From NCBI GenBank assembly GCA_947568835.1, contig OX387610.1, positions 1,986,501 through 2,050,500 on the forward strand: 64,000 nt of DNA, given 5' to 3'. Position 1 is the first letter of the stretch. Every line of letters starts with the position of its first letter. This DNA comes from Protonemura montana. Lineage: Eukaryota > Arthropoda > Insecta > Plecoptera > Nemouridae. The notes under the pieces were generated by a model. It did not search any database. It saw only the letters and a list, made by a program, of their open reading frames with translations, and had not been told where the DNA came from. Positions 1-11,317 of this stretch are shown here, piece by piece. The position numbers were made by a program, and so were the translations under genes.

Positions 1-82
1 CTTAACACTCGAAACGACGGTGGCTCCACCTGGCAGCATCCTACATTTTTTTCGCGGTAAAGCAGTCATTCGGCGGCTATGG
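1..82 (-). repeat. Family 3 element, 5' fragment
   Basis: This is the reverse complement of the start of the dispersed element seen at about 3119, including the GCCGCCAGGTGGAGTCACC-like core (here with GGAGCCACC) and the GACTGCTTTACCGCG stretch. It lies in the FAR intron just after exon 5. Only the left end is present and the 60-bp array is absent, or lies beyond the window edge. Confidence 0.7.
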
Positions 83-117
83 TATTACGGTTTGACTCTG
101 CACATATTTTCGACTAC

Positions 118-2836
118 CTTTTCTCTGACACCTCCCACGCCGCGACAATTGCCGAGTTGATAGCCAGATCACATGGCACGATATTAGCAAAAGCTGAGCC
201 ATCAACTTGAAAGATTCTTATGATGCCCAGCGCCATGCCCAACAGTGTTCCCGTTGCACCGGAGTAGTTGTCGATCCATCCACAGGAAGGCTCCTTGCTA
301 GAACACATCACTGGAACAGCGCTGCTGTCGCTTAAAACAATGTATTTTTGTTTGTTTGTGTGGTTCTGGATTTACAAGGGAAGTCGAAAGCAATCAAACC
401 CGTCCTGGTGCTGGCCAGTCGAAAACACAACAAGCTTTATGTTAGCCTCTTTGCCTCTTATTTTAGCCTCATGGTCCAGTATTAAAATTGTCTTAACTTC
501 TAGATGAAGTGGGAGTTAAATCTATTGGCCTGGTGACAACCAATCACAAGCAGTAAAAGTCAGTTGTTTCTAAGAGTTAAGAGTCCCCGTTTGGGCATCA
601 ACTTAAGACGGTTATAGTGTTCATAATAATAAAATACCTCGTGCATTGCAAGCGTTTGCAATTTAAAAAATAGGATTTCAAATAAAATACAACGCATTTA
701 ACGTCAAATTGCAGTAACTGGAGATTGACAGGTTGTCAATACACTAAAATCATCTCAAAAAGCATGTGTCCAAGTAGCTCAATGGGTTAGAGCAACACCC
801 GCGACAGGTGGAGATCGGGGTCCAAGTAGCTCAATTGGTTAGAGCAACACCCGCGACAGGTGAAGATCGGGGTTTGTGTCCCCATTTAGGCATCAATTTT
901 TGAGACGGTTCTAATAATTAAAAAAAGCTTACTGAGAGTTTAAAAATGTTGTAATTACATGTCTAAGAAACCTAACCGACATAAAATGATTTATTTGTAT
1001 ATGTTTTCTGCTGTGGCTGCGACGTACCTACCGCCGGTCTTATGATCGCAATTGGCAGCCCTGCTCCATGCTTTCGCACGACTTGTTCAGCCAGAGATTT
1101 AGTGAACGCGTATGTGTTTGGCGAGTCGCCCAGCAATCTGAGAAATTACAAGCACAGAGAATAATTTCAAATGAAAAATGTCCAACGTTGAAATATTGAC
1201 AAACCTTCTTGTCAATATCTTATTAATCTCTGATCAATGATTAATATTATCTGATAAATATCTTTATTTGTCATTTATCGTTGTGTTTTTGATCTCAACT
1301 TAACCTCCTTGGGAGTTATAACCAATGTTTGCTTCCTTTTCACAACACAAGTAGGTAAGTTAAATGCAGCTGTCGACTCTAATATAACCAAAACCGATGG
1401 AGAGACATATTTTGGGTGCAAACTCCCGCAAAGGATTAACTATTTAGATATTTGTACGCTTACAATTTTGTCTTTGATTCCAAAACGTCTTCACTGAAAG
1501 CTTCCACCATGGCAATAAGTTGATCGCAGTCCAGCCGAGTATCGTAGAACCTCTCCCCGATCTCAGGCACTGGATAATTAGCATAAATAGTTGACACATG
1601 AATAATAGCCTGAAAATAAAACGCGTCAAACAAATGTCCACCAGCACCTCAGCCTTGTGGAAATAGTGAAAACAATCGCTATCATCAATGCAACCTTTAG
1701 TCGAGGGCACATCTTGCAAAGGGTCAAAACGCTTCTGGTTGCCCGCACATTTTGCTTGACTGCAGTGGAAAGTTTCTCCTCAAAGCGGACCGTTGCTGCC
1801 ACGTGGAAAACAATGGTGACGCGTTCTGTCAACCGATGGCGGTCCTGGTCGCTCAAACCGAGGCCATCTTCGCCGATGTCGCCAGAGACTGCTACCAGTT
1901 TAGAGCTGAATCCAGGATCTTGAGCTCTCACACGATCGAAACACTGCAGACGAAGAGGTTGACAGAATTAACCTCTATGGTTCTAATAGTTTTTGGGTGG
2001 GTGAGACAGACTGGACAAATGTGCAGTCGAACTGGAATAGTAACCCAGGACCTCTCGATTATCAGGTGCTCTATACCGTGAGCTATCCGGGCACACAGGA
2101 TCAAGCTTAGCAGGGTGGAATAGAGGATTCTCGTAGCTGAACGAAGCTAGAATCTAGAATCCTAGAATCAGAGTGACTGTGAGTATTTACAGCCTCTTGG
2201 TTCTACTCCTTGGAGATCTGTCATTCTCATCAAATACACTAAAATCGTCTCTCATATTATGGGTACAAGAAGCTCAATTGGTTAGAGCAACACCCGCGAC
2301 AGGTGGAGATCGGGGTCCAAGTAGCTCAATTGGTTAGCGCAACACCCGCGACAGGTGGAGATCGGGGTCCAAGTAGCTCAATTGGTTAGAGCAACACCCA
2401 CGACAGGTGGGGATCGGGGTTCGAGTCTTAGTTTGGACATCTATTGTTGAGAGGTTACAAGAGTTCCTAATAATAAAATACCCAGAAATTTAAACCAAAT
2501 TTCACATAATGTTGAATATTATTTTTGTTCATCCATCTCATTGGAATCGCTTCGTCATAAGCAAAATCAGTGAGACGCTATGAAAGGCTACCAACTGTTA
2601 AAAAGTGAAATGATCAGCGTACACACTCGTGAGTTCGCTAGGTCTTCGATTCTCTCCCGGCACGACTTCTCTTTCTTGTTCCTCACCAACAGGTAGATTG
2701 TGTCGACTCCGGGACAAGACCACAACAACTTCTCGACAAGGACTTTGCCCATGAAGCCAGTTCCTCCCGTCACGAACACAGAGGCACCTCTGTAGAACTG
2801 TTGCACTTCTGATTCTTCGTCGATTGCTGCTTCCAT
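118..2836 (-). CDS. Fatty acyl-CoA reductase, N-terminal five exons (gene continues past left edge)
   Basis: Five exons chain in consistent phase: 2627–2836, 1695–1943, 1464–1609, 1028–1137 and 118–310 (908 bp, about 303 residues). All introns are GT–AG. The protein carries the NAD(P)H-binding glycine motif TGGTGFMG (residues 23–30), SGDI (90–93), FHVAATVRF (116–124), HVSTIYAN (157–164), the catalytic pair YAFTK (Tyr211–Lys215) and a late GWIDN motif. These are the signatures of the NAD_binding_4 domain of FARs, which reduce fatty acyl-CoA to fatty alcohol with NADPH for waxes, cuticular lipids or pheromones. FARs are usually about 500 residues, so the FAR_C domain lies outside the window. 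The start ATG at 2836 has A at -3 and G at +4. For exon 4, the donor at 1027 rather than 1031 is chosen because it alone keeps phase with the exon 5 acceptor and yields the family-like sequence RPAVVMCSSKEPSCGW. No frameshift is seen. The exact paralogue cannot be named. Confidence 0.9.
585..930 (+). repeat. tRNA-derived composite element, two tRNA-like heads, FAR intron 4
   Basis: The order is a tail segment (about 585–690, ending in a GCATTGCAAGCGTTTGCAAT near-palindrome), a leader (about 690–768), two 52-bp tRNA-like heads starting CCAAGTAGCTCAATGGG and CCAAGTAGCTCAATTGG (about 770–873), and a second tail. TAGCTCAATTGG fits the pol III A box (TRGYNNARNNGG). The B box is degraded here (GGTTTGTGTCC). 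Confidence 0.75.
2150..2490 (+). repeat. tRNA-derived composite element, three tRNA-like heads, FAR intron 1
   Basis: The leader (AGAATCAGAGTGACTGTGAG) is followed by three tandem 52-bp heads at about 2267–2422. An intact B box, GGTTCGAGTC, sits at about 2418, and the tail has TAATAATAAAATACC. It lies in the first FAR intron, antisense to the gene. No left tail is visible. Confidence 0.8.
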
Positions 2837-3118
2837 TTTTATCCGAATTGGTGACTTCCCACTTTGACGAATTCGAACAGTTTTCGGCGAGACTCGTGTT
2901 TGAAATTACCTTCAAAAGACAACCAATGAGTTTTTTTCTAAGCAAGTTTAGTTTATTTGGGATAACTGCTTGTTTTCACTGTCCTCTTGATTTTAAATGG
3001 ACTATCCACGATTACTAACAACAAAAAAACACCACCTACTTTAAAATGACTGTGACAACAAAAGTACAAAGCATAGAGTTTATAGGTTTAGTCAGAGCCT
3101 CAACGCTAATTTGTTAAA

Positions 3119-3500
3119 CTGTCTTCGCTGAAAAATGACTGCTTTACCGCGACAAAAATGTAGGATGCCGCCAGGTGGAGTCACCGTCGTTTCGAGTGTT
3201 AAGAAATTGCATTTCGTTATATCTCGCAGATTACTCGCATTTGAGTCTGGTTTACACTCAATTAATCTTTATTAATGCTAACCTCAACGATTGATAAACA
3301 TGTATCGCGATATTTTGAGTCGTAATTATTTAATTGTAGAGGTTTGTTCAAAAGGACGGCTGCTAGTGCCATCGGGGGGCACCTACCGTTACCACGTGTT
3401 GCCGGCCTCGTTTGCTCAGCAGCAAGCGCCATCGGGTGGCACCTACCGTTACCACGTGTTGCCGGCCTCGTTAGCTCAGCAGAACGTTTAACATTAACGC
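3119..3500 (+). repeat. Family 3 element with two 60-bp units
   Basis: The unique left part starts near CTTCGCTGAAAAATGACTGC and includes GCCGCCAGGTGGAGTCACC, GATTACTCGCATTTGAGTC and TTGATAAACATGTATCGCG. It is followed at about 3351–3483 by two copies of a 60-bp unit containing ACCACGTGTTGCCGGC. The same order recurs at about 9355, 12070, 26568 and 58150, so it is a dispersed element. It contains no coding sequence and its class is not recognised. Confidence 0.75.
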
Positions 3501-5042
3501 TGTATCTCTTACTATTTCTGTCAACTAAATGGTATAAATTCAGCATATGTAAATCATCAATTCTGACCAGTATCACAAAAAGAGATGGGACATGTCTGTT
3601 ACGGAAGGTCCCATATTTCTGCCGTGGAAATCAGTGGGAATGCATGGAAGTTCCCGACTTGCCACATTGAAAACTTTTTTTTTTAAATTTGAAACAATCT
3701 TTCTAAAAATACTTACACGCTCAAGACTTGAAGTGGCGAACTGGTTCAGTGCCCTGAGAAATTCCCTTGGTCCTAAAAGTGATAGAAATTTTCACTTACT
3801 TATATCTAAAAGTTGTAGCTAAACTGAACTGATATACATACTCACTAGTATTTAAATGTATACTTTAATGATTTATGCTTGTGCAGAAATCTTTGCCTTG
3901 TGCATTGGGTGCACTGCCAGTTCTTTGCAGGTGATTTATGATTTTATAGCCGCTTGGTTGCCGCTACGCTTGGGAATAGTCACGCACTTTTCTGATTGCA
4001 ATATTAATGTGGTTCGTGCGACTCAATGCGATTTTGCATTGTTAATAAAAGTATTTGTTTGTAATGAAATTGTTTTGTGTGAGGGATTTGCTGAAGCTAT
4101 TGTCTTTTATGCAAAGAACTGTTAAGTGGTTATGGTTTGATTTTTAAGTGTACTGAATATGGGTTAAAAACTAAAAAAAAAAACACATAAATATTTGAAA
4201 AATACACATAAAACCGGATGATTTTTAAGCAAAGAATATTGCTACAAGAAGATGTTTGCAATTACGGTACAGTTAATTTAAAAAGCTCTTTGGTATTTAA
4301 AAATTTGACCTATTTTTTATTCTTTTTGGTAAAAATTGGTGACAATTTGACTGAAATTTTCCAAAAGCGAAGCCATTAATAAAAGTACAGAGATTTCGAA
4401 GGTGGTTTCAAAATTGAATTCGAAAGCGAAGTAAAAATGTTTCATGAAATGACAATTCTGGTAAAACATCTCTCTATGCAACAATACTTGGTGGACGCAG
4501 CCTTCAAGGGAAAGGATATTTAATCAGTATATTTGTTCTTAGACTCATGTTTATTTGATGTAACCTTTCATCGTCATTACCATTTCACAGAATAATTATA
4601 AAATTAAAATAAAATATAGGTAATAGTACAAATATTTGTTAGATAGTTGTTTTTTAAACTGGGCGTTCAAAACCCAGTTGAAATAGTTTTTGTCAATATT
4701 TACACAGTTTTTACACTTTTATTTATTTAACTTTGCTCAGCCCCAAGCCAACAATGGATTGCCTGACTAACGGTTCTGCAATACAGTCTGTAGTTCTATC
4801 CTTTCCACTCATGATAATTGCAATGTAATTGTATATATGTGCTATCATAATTGAATATGATAATTATATTATAATACAACTAGTAATTCAAACATTTAAG
4901 TTACAAAAAAATGCAGGAAATCGGAAAAGTGAAGCGACCATTAGTTATGTATATTTCTGTCAGATTTCGAGGACTCCTGCCACGGTGAATTAAACACGTG
5001 AGAGGAAAGAAATATTTAGCTTTGTGAAATCTGATTTAAATT
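3501..5042. other. AT-rich intergenic stretch, nothing recognised
   Basis: Only short ORFs (the longest about 108 codons, overlapping the preceding element) are present, with no family motif. It separates the start of the FAR gene from the SINE and satellite block. Confidence 0.4.
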
Positions 5043-5170
5043 GTTAACGCTTGCAATGCTCGGGGTATTTTATTCATAGGAACACCAATAACTTCTCAAA
5101 AATTGATGTCCAAACGGGGACACGAACCCCGATCTCTTTTTGAGAGGGTAGGAGTGTTTCTAATAATAAA
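5043..5170 (-). repeat. tRNA-derived composite element, tail and 3' part of one head
   Basis: This inverted tail (ACGCTTGCAATGCTCGGGG, then ATTGATGTCC) runs into GACACGAACCCCGATCTC, the complement of the tRNA-like B-box arm. The head is cut off after the T-arm. Confidence 0.65.
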
Positions 5171-5202
5171 ATATTTACCTAGGAAAATAATTATTGATTT
5201 TA

Positions 5203-5432
5203 ATATGTGGTGTTTAACGACGCACTGTTTTGACATCTGGTCATGTGGCACTGGTCTAATGGCGTCGGTGAATGAGTGGATGATGATGAACCTAGCCTAG
5301 CCTAGACGGGAAGAGGGGAAACCCGGTGTCGGCACTGAGCCTTCTCCTGTCGAAGACCAAGGGGACCACCGGCTTAACGTCCCTTCCGAAGGACGGTACA
5401 ACGTGAACAACAGGATTCCTCCACAAATCCAT
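5203..5432 (-). repeat. 5S-derived SINE, tail and body, host of the 36-bp array
   Basis: The tail (GTGTTTAACGACGCACTGTT), (GAT)n tract, CCTAGCCTAG stretch and body (TTCCGAAGGACGGTACAACG, ATTCCTCCACAAATCCATGC) match the other SINE copies at 14155, 24684 and 41793. At the point where those copies carry one 36-bp segment and then the 5S head, this copy enters a ~2.2-kb tandem array. The 5S head is not seen beyond it. Confidence 0.8.
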
Positions 5433-7596
5433 GCTGTCGAGAGGTTGGTAAGCAAGTCGAGTGAAGTTGTTGTCGAGAGGTTGATAAGCAAGGCGAGTGA
5501 AGTTGTTGTCAAGAGGTTGATAAGCAAGGCGAGTGAAGTTGTTGTCAAGAGGTTGATAAGCAAGGCGAGTGAAGTTGCTGTCGAGAGGTTGATAAGCAAG
5601 GCGAGTGAAGTTGTTGTCAAGAGGTTGATAAGCAAGGCGAGTGAAGTTGCTGTCGAGAGGTTGATAAGCAAGGCGAGTGAAGTTGCTGTCGAGAGGTTGA
5701 TAAGCAAGGCGAGTGAAGTTGCTGTCGAGAGGTTGATAAGCAAGGCGAGTGAAGTTGCTGTCGAGAGGTTGATAAGCAAGGCGAGTGAAGTTGCTGTCGA
5801 GAGGTTGATAAGCAAGGCGAGTGAAGTTGCTGTCGAGAGGTTGATAAGCAAGGCGAGTGAAGTTGCTGTCGAGAGGTTGATAAGCAAGGCGAGTGAAGTT
5901 GCTGTCGAGAGGTTGATAAGCAAGGCGAGTGAAGTTGCTGTCGAGAGGTTGATAAGCAAGGCGAGTGAAGTTGCTGTCGAGAGGTTGATAAGCAAGGCGA
6001 GTGAAGTTGCTGTCGAGAGGTTGATAAGCAAGGCGAGTGAAGTTGCTGTCGAGAGGTTGATAAGCAAGGCGAGTGAAGTTGCTGTCGAGAGGTTGATAAG
6101 CAAGGCGAGTGAAGTTGCTGTCGAGAGGTTGATAAGCAAGGCGAGTGAAGTTGCTGTCGAGAGGTTGATAAGCAAGGCGAGTGAAGTTGCTGTCGAGAGG
6201 TTGATAAGCAAGGCGAGTGAAGTTGCTGTCGAGAGGTTGATAAGCAAGGCGAGTGAAGTTGTTGTCGAGAGGTTGATAAGCAAGGCGAGTGAAGTTGTTG
6301 TCAAGAGGTTGATAAGCAAGGCGAGTGAAGTTGCTGTCGAGAGGTTGATAAGCAAGGCGAGTGAAGTTGCTGTCGAGAGGTTGATAAGCAAGGCGAGTGA
6401 AGTTGCTGTCGAGAGGTTGATAAGCAAGGCGAGTGAAGTTGCTGTCGAGAGGTTGATAAGCAAGGCGAGTGAAGTTGTTGTCAAGAGGTTGATAAGCAAG
6501 GCGAGTGAAGTTGCTGTCGAGAGGTTGATAAGCAAGGCGAGTGAAGTTGCTGTCGAGAGGTTGATAAGCAAGGCGAGTGAAGTTGTTGTCAAGAGGTTGA
6601 TAAGCAAGGCGAGTGAAGTTGCTGTCAAGAGGTTGATAAGCAAGGCGAGTGAAGTTGCTGTCGAGAGGTTGATAAGCAAGGCGAGTGAAGTTGCTGTCGT
6701 GAGGTTGATAAGCAAGGCGAGTGAAGTTGCTGTCGAGAGGTTGATAAGCAAGGCGAGTGAAGTTGTTGTCAAGAGGTTGATAAGCAAGGCGAGTGAAGTT
6801 GCTGTCGAGAGGTTGATAAGCAAGGCGAGTGAAGTTGCTGTCGAGAGGTTGATAAGCAAGGCGAGTGAAGTTGTTGTCGAGAGGTTGATAAGCAAGGCGA
6901 GTGAAGTTGCTGTCGAGAGGTTGATAAGCAAGGCGAGTGAAGTTGCTGTCGAGAGGTTGATAAGCAAGGCGAGTGAAGTTGCTGTCGAGAGGTTGATAAG
7001 CAAGGCGAGTGAAGTTGCTGTCGAGAGGTTGATAAGCAAGGCGAGTGAAGTTGCTGTCGAGAGGTTGATAAGCAAGGCGAGTGAAGTTGTTGTCGAGAGG
7101 TTGATAAGCAAGGCGAGTGAAGTTGCTGTCGAGAGGTTGATAAGCAAGGCGAGTGAAGTTGCTGTCGAGAGGTTGATAAGCAAGGCGAGTGAAGTTGATG
7201 TCGAGAGGTTGATAAGCAAGGCGAGTGAAGTTGCTGTCGAGAGGTTGATAAGCAAGGCGAGTGAAGTTGCTGTCGAGAGGTTGATAAGCAAGGCGAGTGA
7301 AGTTGTTGTCAAGAGGTTGATAAGCAAGGCGAGTGAAGTTGTTGTCAAGAGGTTGATAAGCAAGGCGAGTGAAGTTGTTGTCGAGAGGTTGATAAGCAAG
7401 GCGAGTGAAGTTGCTGTCGAGAGGTTGATAAGCAAGGCGAGTGAAGTTGCTGTCGAGAGGTTGATAAGCAAGGCGAGTGAAGTTGTTGTCGAGAGGTTGA
7501 TAAGCAAGGCGAGTGAAGTTGCTGTCGAGAGGTTGATAAGCAAGGCGAGTGAAGTTGTTGTCGAGAGGTTGATAAGCAAGGCGAGTGAAGTTGCTG
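5433..7596 (-). repeat. 36-bp tandem array, about 60 copies, amplified from the SINE body
   Basis: The unit GCTGTCGAGAGGTTGATAAG followed by CAAGGCGAGTGAAGTT is repeated head to tail with few substitutions, mainly GCTGTC/GTTGTC and GAG/AAG. Every ordinary copy of the 5S-derived SINE contains this segment once, flanked by two GCTGT pentamers 36 bp apart. As 36 is a multiple of three, open frames of 769–830 codons appear on both strands. These are not genes. Confidence 0.95.
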
Positions 7597-8673
7597 GACA
7601 TTTTTTTGATACAATTTGTAAATATTCTTCTGTAATCTTGTTTCGTATTTCCAATGGAAGGGTCCTGACAATGCTAGTTTCAATTGAACGGTTTTTCTGG
7701 AATTTTATCACCTTTATATTCCTGATAAAAACACTTGACTCGTGTCGTTGGCACATGCTTAACAACGATCCGATTCTCAGGGATCCCAAAGTTACAAGAT
7801 GGGAATGAAAAAGTCAGGAAACAGCAAAACTTTCCAGAGATATTGTGGTCCTGACCTAGATTCAATTTTACTTTTCTTACTTGTGAAATGGCAATGGCGA
7901 CGAAAGCCGCCGCTTAAAAGCTGAATAAATAAGTAATTACATAAAAAATCAGTTCGAAAATAAATAGAAAACGAGAGACATTTTTTAAAATATTTAAGCT
8001 TTATTTGGCATGATGAAAAATTGTATTTTATGATTTATGATTAACATTAGGTGTTTGGAAGCGATATAACACAATTAATTCTGTATTTTAATATTATGAA
8101 AAAAAATATTTATGAACAGTGCCTATTCTAAAATCTGATATAGAAATCAAAATTTGGCAAGACGGTATTGTCACCGCCAATATGATTGCAATTATCAGAT
8201 CAATAAAAATAATGGTATTTTTCCTATAATAAATTACTTCTTTTTTAGCTTAGGTAAAGTGTAAAATCTGCATCTGCTATTGCACTGTTCCCGCTTATCC
8301 TAAATTCTTTCACAACTTTAATAACTACTACATTCTTAACAATTAATAAGCATTGACATATTTGTTATTACAGATTAACGTACTGAACATCTTAAAGCTA
8401 TTTCAATCAGTGAAAATATGTTAAACAATTAGAAGTTAATATCTTCAATGCCAGAAGATTTGAATGTGTTGGTTAACTCCTACTTAACTGACTTAACTGA
8501 CTTATGTTTGATAAAAAAATTATATGTGGATTTAATGATCTCATTTCATGACCAATCTTAATTCCTTAAAAAAGAATTAATCTAAAATCATCAATTATAC
8601 TATTGTCTTACGCGTTTGTTTAAATTTTAAATCTCACCCACCATGGAGCCCTGACCTCAAAGTCAAATTTTTT
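7597..8673. other. AT-rich region downstream of the yellow gene
   Basis: This stretch between the 36-bp array and the last yellow-family exon is very AT-rich and has no convincing ORF or repeat match. It should hold the 3' UTR and poly(A) site of the distal terminal exon. No AATAAA in the right orientation could be picked out close to the stop codon. Confidence 0.35.
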
Positions 8674-9275
8674 TTAATTATTCTCTCTGAAAACAAACCC
8701 ATGCTCCCCTTGCTCAGCCGGAAACGTAACAGGACGATTGGTACTAACAGCACAATTTGTCCCAGCAATCAAACTATTCACAGGTGCCATCAAAATCCTA
8801 TAATTCACTTCATTATGATCCATTGTACCATCAAACAACTTCTGCAAACGGTTGGTAACCATCATCAACGTCTCGGCACCCTCATAATCAACCACATTGA
8901 TACCAGTATTAAACTGCAGAGCCGTCACATCGGACTCAATCATCGGATTGTTGTCACCTTTGAACGCTAACTTGGTATTGAAACAATGCAACGAGTTTCT
9001 TGTGAGATCGCTATAGAACAAAACGCCATTGGAAGCCATTGCTAATACTGCAGATTGTCCTTTGCGTTTGTCTGCGAAGGTCTTGAAAACGTCTGAGACG
9101 GGTGGGTAAGAGATGACGCCGTCCGTGAAGAGACTGTTGTTCATCAGAGTTGTAGTCGGCGCGTGGTTGAGGGTATCTGAAGCGAGACTCTGGTAGTAGA
9201 GTGTTCTTGGTTTCTTACCGTTGTATGGGGAGAGTGCGGTGCCTAGGATGCCATCCATTAGGTTAAACTGGGTGC
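8674..9275 (-). CDS. Yellow/MRJP family, second (distal) terminal exon
   Basis: The acceptor TTCTTCCAG precedes position 9275. The exon encodes about 200 residues, beginning TQFNLMDGILGTALSPY and ending at TAA (8674). It is homologous over its length to the proximal terminal exon at 11318–11850 (LMDGILG-ALSPY, RTLYY-SLA, KGQSA/RGQSA, ATNCA/SNCA-like end) and uses the same phase, taking one base (G) from exon 3. No separate signal-peptide or middle exons lie between 9275 and 11318. It is therefore either an alternative 3' terminal exon of the yellow gene upstream or a partial tandem duplicate. Spliced to exons 1–3 it would give a 438-residue protein. It has a longer C-terminus after the conserved cysteine (NCAVSTNRPVTF) than the proximal exon. 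No stop or frameshift is seen, which argues against decay. Confidence 0.85.
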
Positions 9276-9354
9276 CTGGAAGAAGAGTTATAACGAACAT
9301 TTCAAGTGATGCGATTGGTAAGACGTCACTTCTGCTAGGATTGGTTGATAGTTG

Positions 9355-9640
9355 TTAAACTCTCTTTGCTGATGACTACTTTACCAACACAAATTTAGGT
9401 TGCCGCCAGGTGGAGTCACCGTCGTTTTGAGTGTTATGTCGTTATTACTCGCATTTGAGACTGGTTTACACTCAATTAATCTTTATTAATGCTAACCTCA
9501 ACGATTGATAAACATGTATCGCGATATTGTTATAACGTAACTGTAGAGGTTTGTTAAAAGGGACGGCTGCAAGCGCCATCGGGTGGCACCTACCTTTACC
9601 ACGTGTTGCCGGCCTCGTTTGCTCAGCAGAAAGTTTAACA
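9355..9640 (+). repeat. Family 3 element with one 60-bp unit
   Basis: The left part is diverged (GTTGCCGCCAGGTGGAGTC) and is followed by a single unit with ACCACGTGTTGCCGGC at about 9570–9632. It lies between the two yellow terminal exons. A single unit may represent the ancestral state. Confidence 0.7.
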
Positions 9641-9747
9641 TTATCGCTACCTCTCTGATTGTAATTCTGAACCCAATGCTACTTGTGTCTACTTTTAGTT
9701 TCTAGTTTCTATTTCTGTAGAACGTTAAGGAATAAAAAAAAAAGTAT

Positions 9748-10440
9748 CCGAAGGACGGTACAACTCGAACAGGATTCCTCTACAAATCCATGCTGTCGAG
9801 AGGTTGATAAGCAAGGCAAGTAAAGTTGATGTACTAACTTTCATCCCTCCAACCTCTCTCCCGAACAGAACTGGTCATGTGTATGATGGTCACCCGTCCA
9901 ATACCTGACTCAGCGCAGTGTTGCTTAACTTTCATCCCTCCAACCTCTCTCCCGAACAGAACTAGTCATGTGTATGATGGTCACCCATCCAATACCTGAT
10001 CCAGCGCAGTGTTGCTTAACTTTCATCCCTCCAACCTCTCTCCCAAACAGAACTGGTCATGTGTATGATGGTCACCCATCCAATACCTGACTCAGCGCAG
10101 CGTTGCTTAACTTTCATCGCTCCAACCTCTCTCCCGAACAGAACTGATCATGTGTATGATGGTCACGCATCCAATACCTGACCCAGCGTAGTGTTGCTGA
10201 ACTTTCATCCCTCCAACCTCTCTCCCGAACAGAACTGGTCATGTGTATGATAGCCACCCATCCAATACGTGACCCAGTGCAGTGTTGCTTAACTTCCATC
10301 CCTCCAACCTCTCTCCCGAACAGAACTGGTCATGTGTATGATGGTCACCCAACCAATACCTGACCCAGCGCAGTGTTGCTTAACTTCGGTGATCTCACGA
10401 GGACCGGTGTTTCCAACACGCCAAACCGTTCGGTTCATTT
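9748..10440 (-). repeat. 5S-derived SINE with six promoter-segment units, tail-truncated
   Basis: The body part (CCGAAGGACGGTACAAC) and one 36-bp segment are followed by six 91-bp units, each the complement of GTTAAGCAACACTGCGC…GGATGGGTGACC. The 5S start follows (AAACACCGGTCCTCGTGAGA, complement). The (GAT)n tail is missing. It sits between the two yellow terminal exons. Confidence 0.85.
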
Positions 10441-11317
10441 CAACTACGATGATCCGCTTAGTTTGATATAAAATGTATGTTCCTTGTTTTTCAAAATGGA
10501 TAACTGAAGAGGGAAAGACGTTTATGGAGGCATATTTTAAGTTACTAAAGAAAAACAAATAGGACTTATTTTGAAAACTATTCGAAGATAGAAAAAATGA
10601 TGCAATTTTTACTGAGTTTAGTTGTTGGGGATGAAGAATAAGCTTGGTCCATTAGATACACGCGGTCATCTTCCTGACAACAGTGGCGTTTTGATTGATT
10701 AGAATCGGAAAGCTAACAAATCAAGTAGATACCAAGGTCAGACGGAAACATACTTGCAGCTAGAATGATCGGTAAGCAATGTCGAATGATTTCCATCTAC
10801 AATGTACGCAATAATAATACAAGCCATCGTCAAATATATTCTCGATGCCTAGCATATACCTACTTATGAAGAATCATTTGAACTGAAAAAAAAAACTCAA
10901 TAGGTCTTGGGAAATACATGTGACGCACTTTCTTTAATATGAATCATCTTATGCGACCATTTTCCTGGAATTCAAGCAACATTTTCTAGTCCAACAGACA
11001 ATTGAAACATTCAAATTTAGACAACAACAACAATGAAACGCAAAAACAAGGTTAAAAACGCAAAAATAACCAACATAAATTATTAGATTGTAAAAAAAAA
11101 ATATAACTGACAGGGTCCCCCGTACCAAATTAAATAAACCCTCGACAAGGTGAGCTACAAAAAACATTCTGATAGAACATACACACAAACTAACAAGCAA
11201 GAAAAAAAACACAAAACACAAATGGTTTAAAGCAGGGCTACGCAGACACACAAACACAAAGCAGAAGACACAAAAAAAGAGGTAAAATAATCGCACAAAA
11301 ATTCATGAAAACTGAAA
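10441..11317. other. AT-rich DNA between the two yellow terminal exons
   Basis: No recognisable coding sequence is present. It should include the 3' UTR of the proximal terminal exon. A 115-codon minus-strand ORF (10949–11296) is made of low-complexity Phe/Cys/Val codons from a CA-rich tract and is not believed. Confidence 0.4.

Noticed and set aside
5433-7596. CRISPR-like regular repeats
   Set aside because: Repeats are directly adjacent with no unique spacers, and the sequence is eukaryotic.
5292-7808. Open frames of 769, 801 and 830 codons on both strands
   Set aside because: They are produced by a 36-bp repeat (multiple of three) with few stops. Both strands and several frames are open together, and the array derives from a non-coding SINE body.
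10949-11296. 115-codon minus-strand ORF rich in Phe, Cys and Val
   Set aside because: Derived from CA/AAC-rich simple sequence in the 3' flank of the yellow terminal exon. It looks like a membrane protein only because of base composition.
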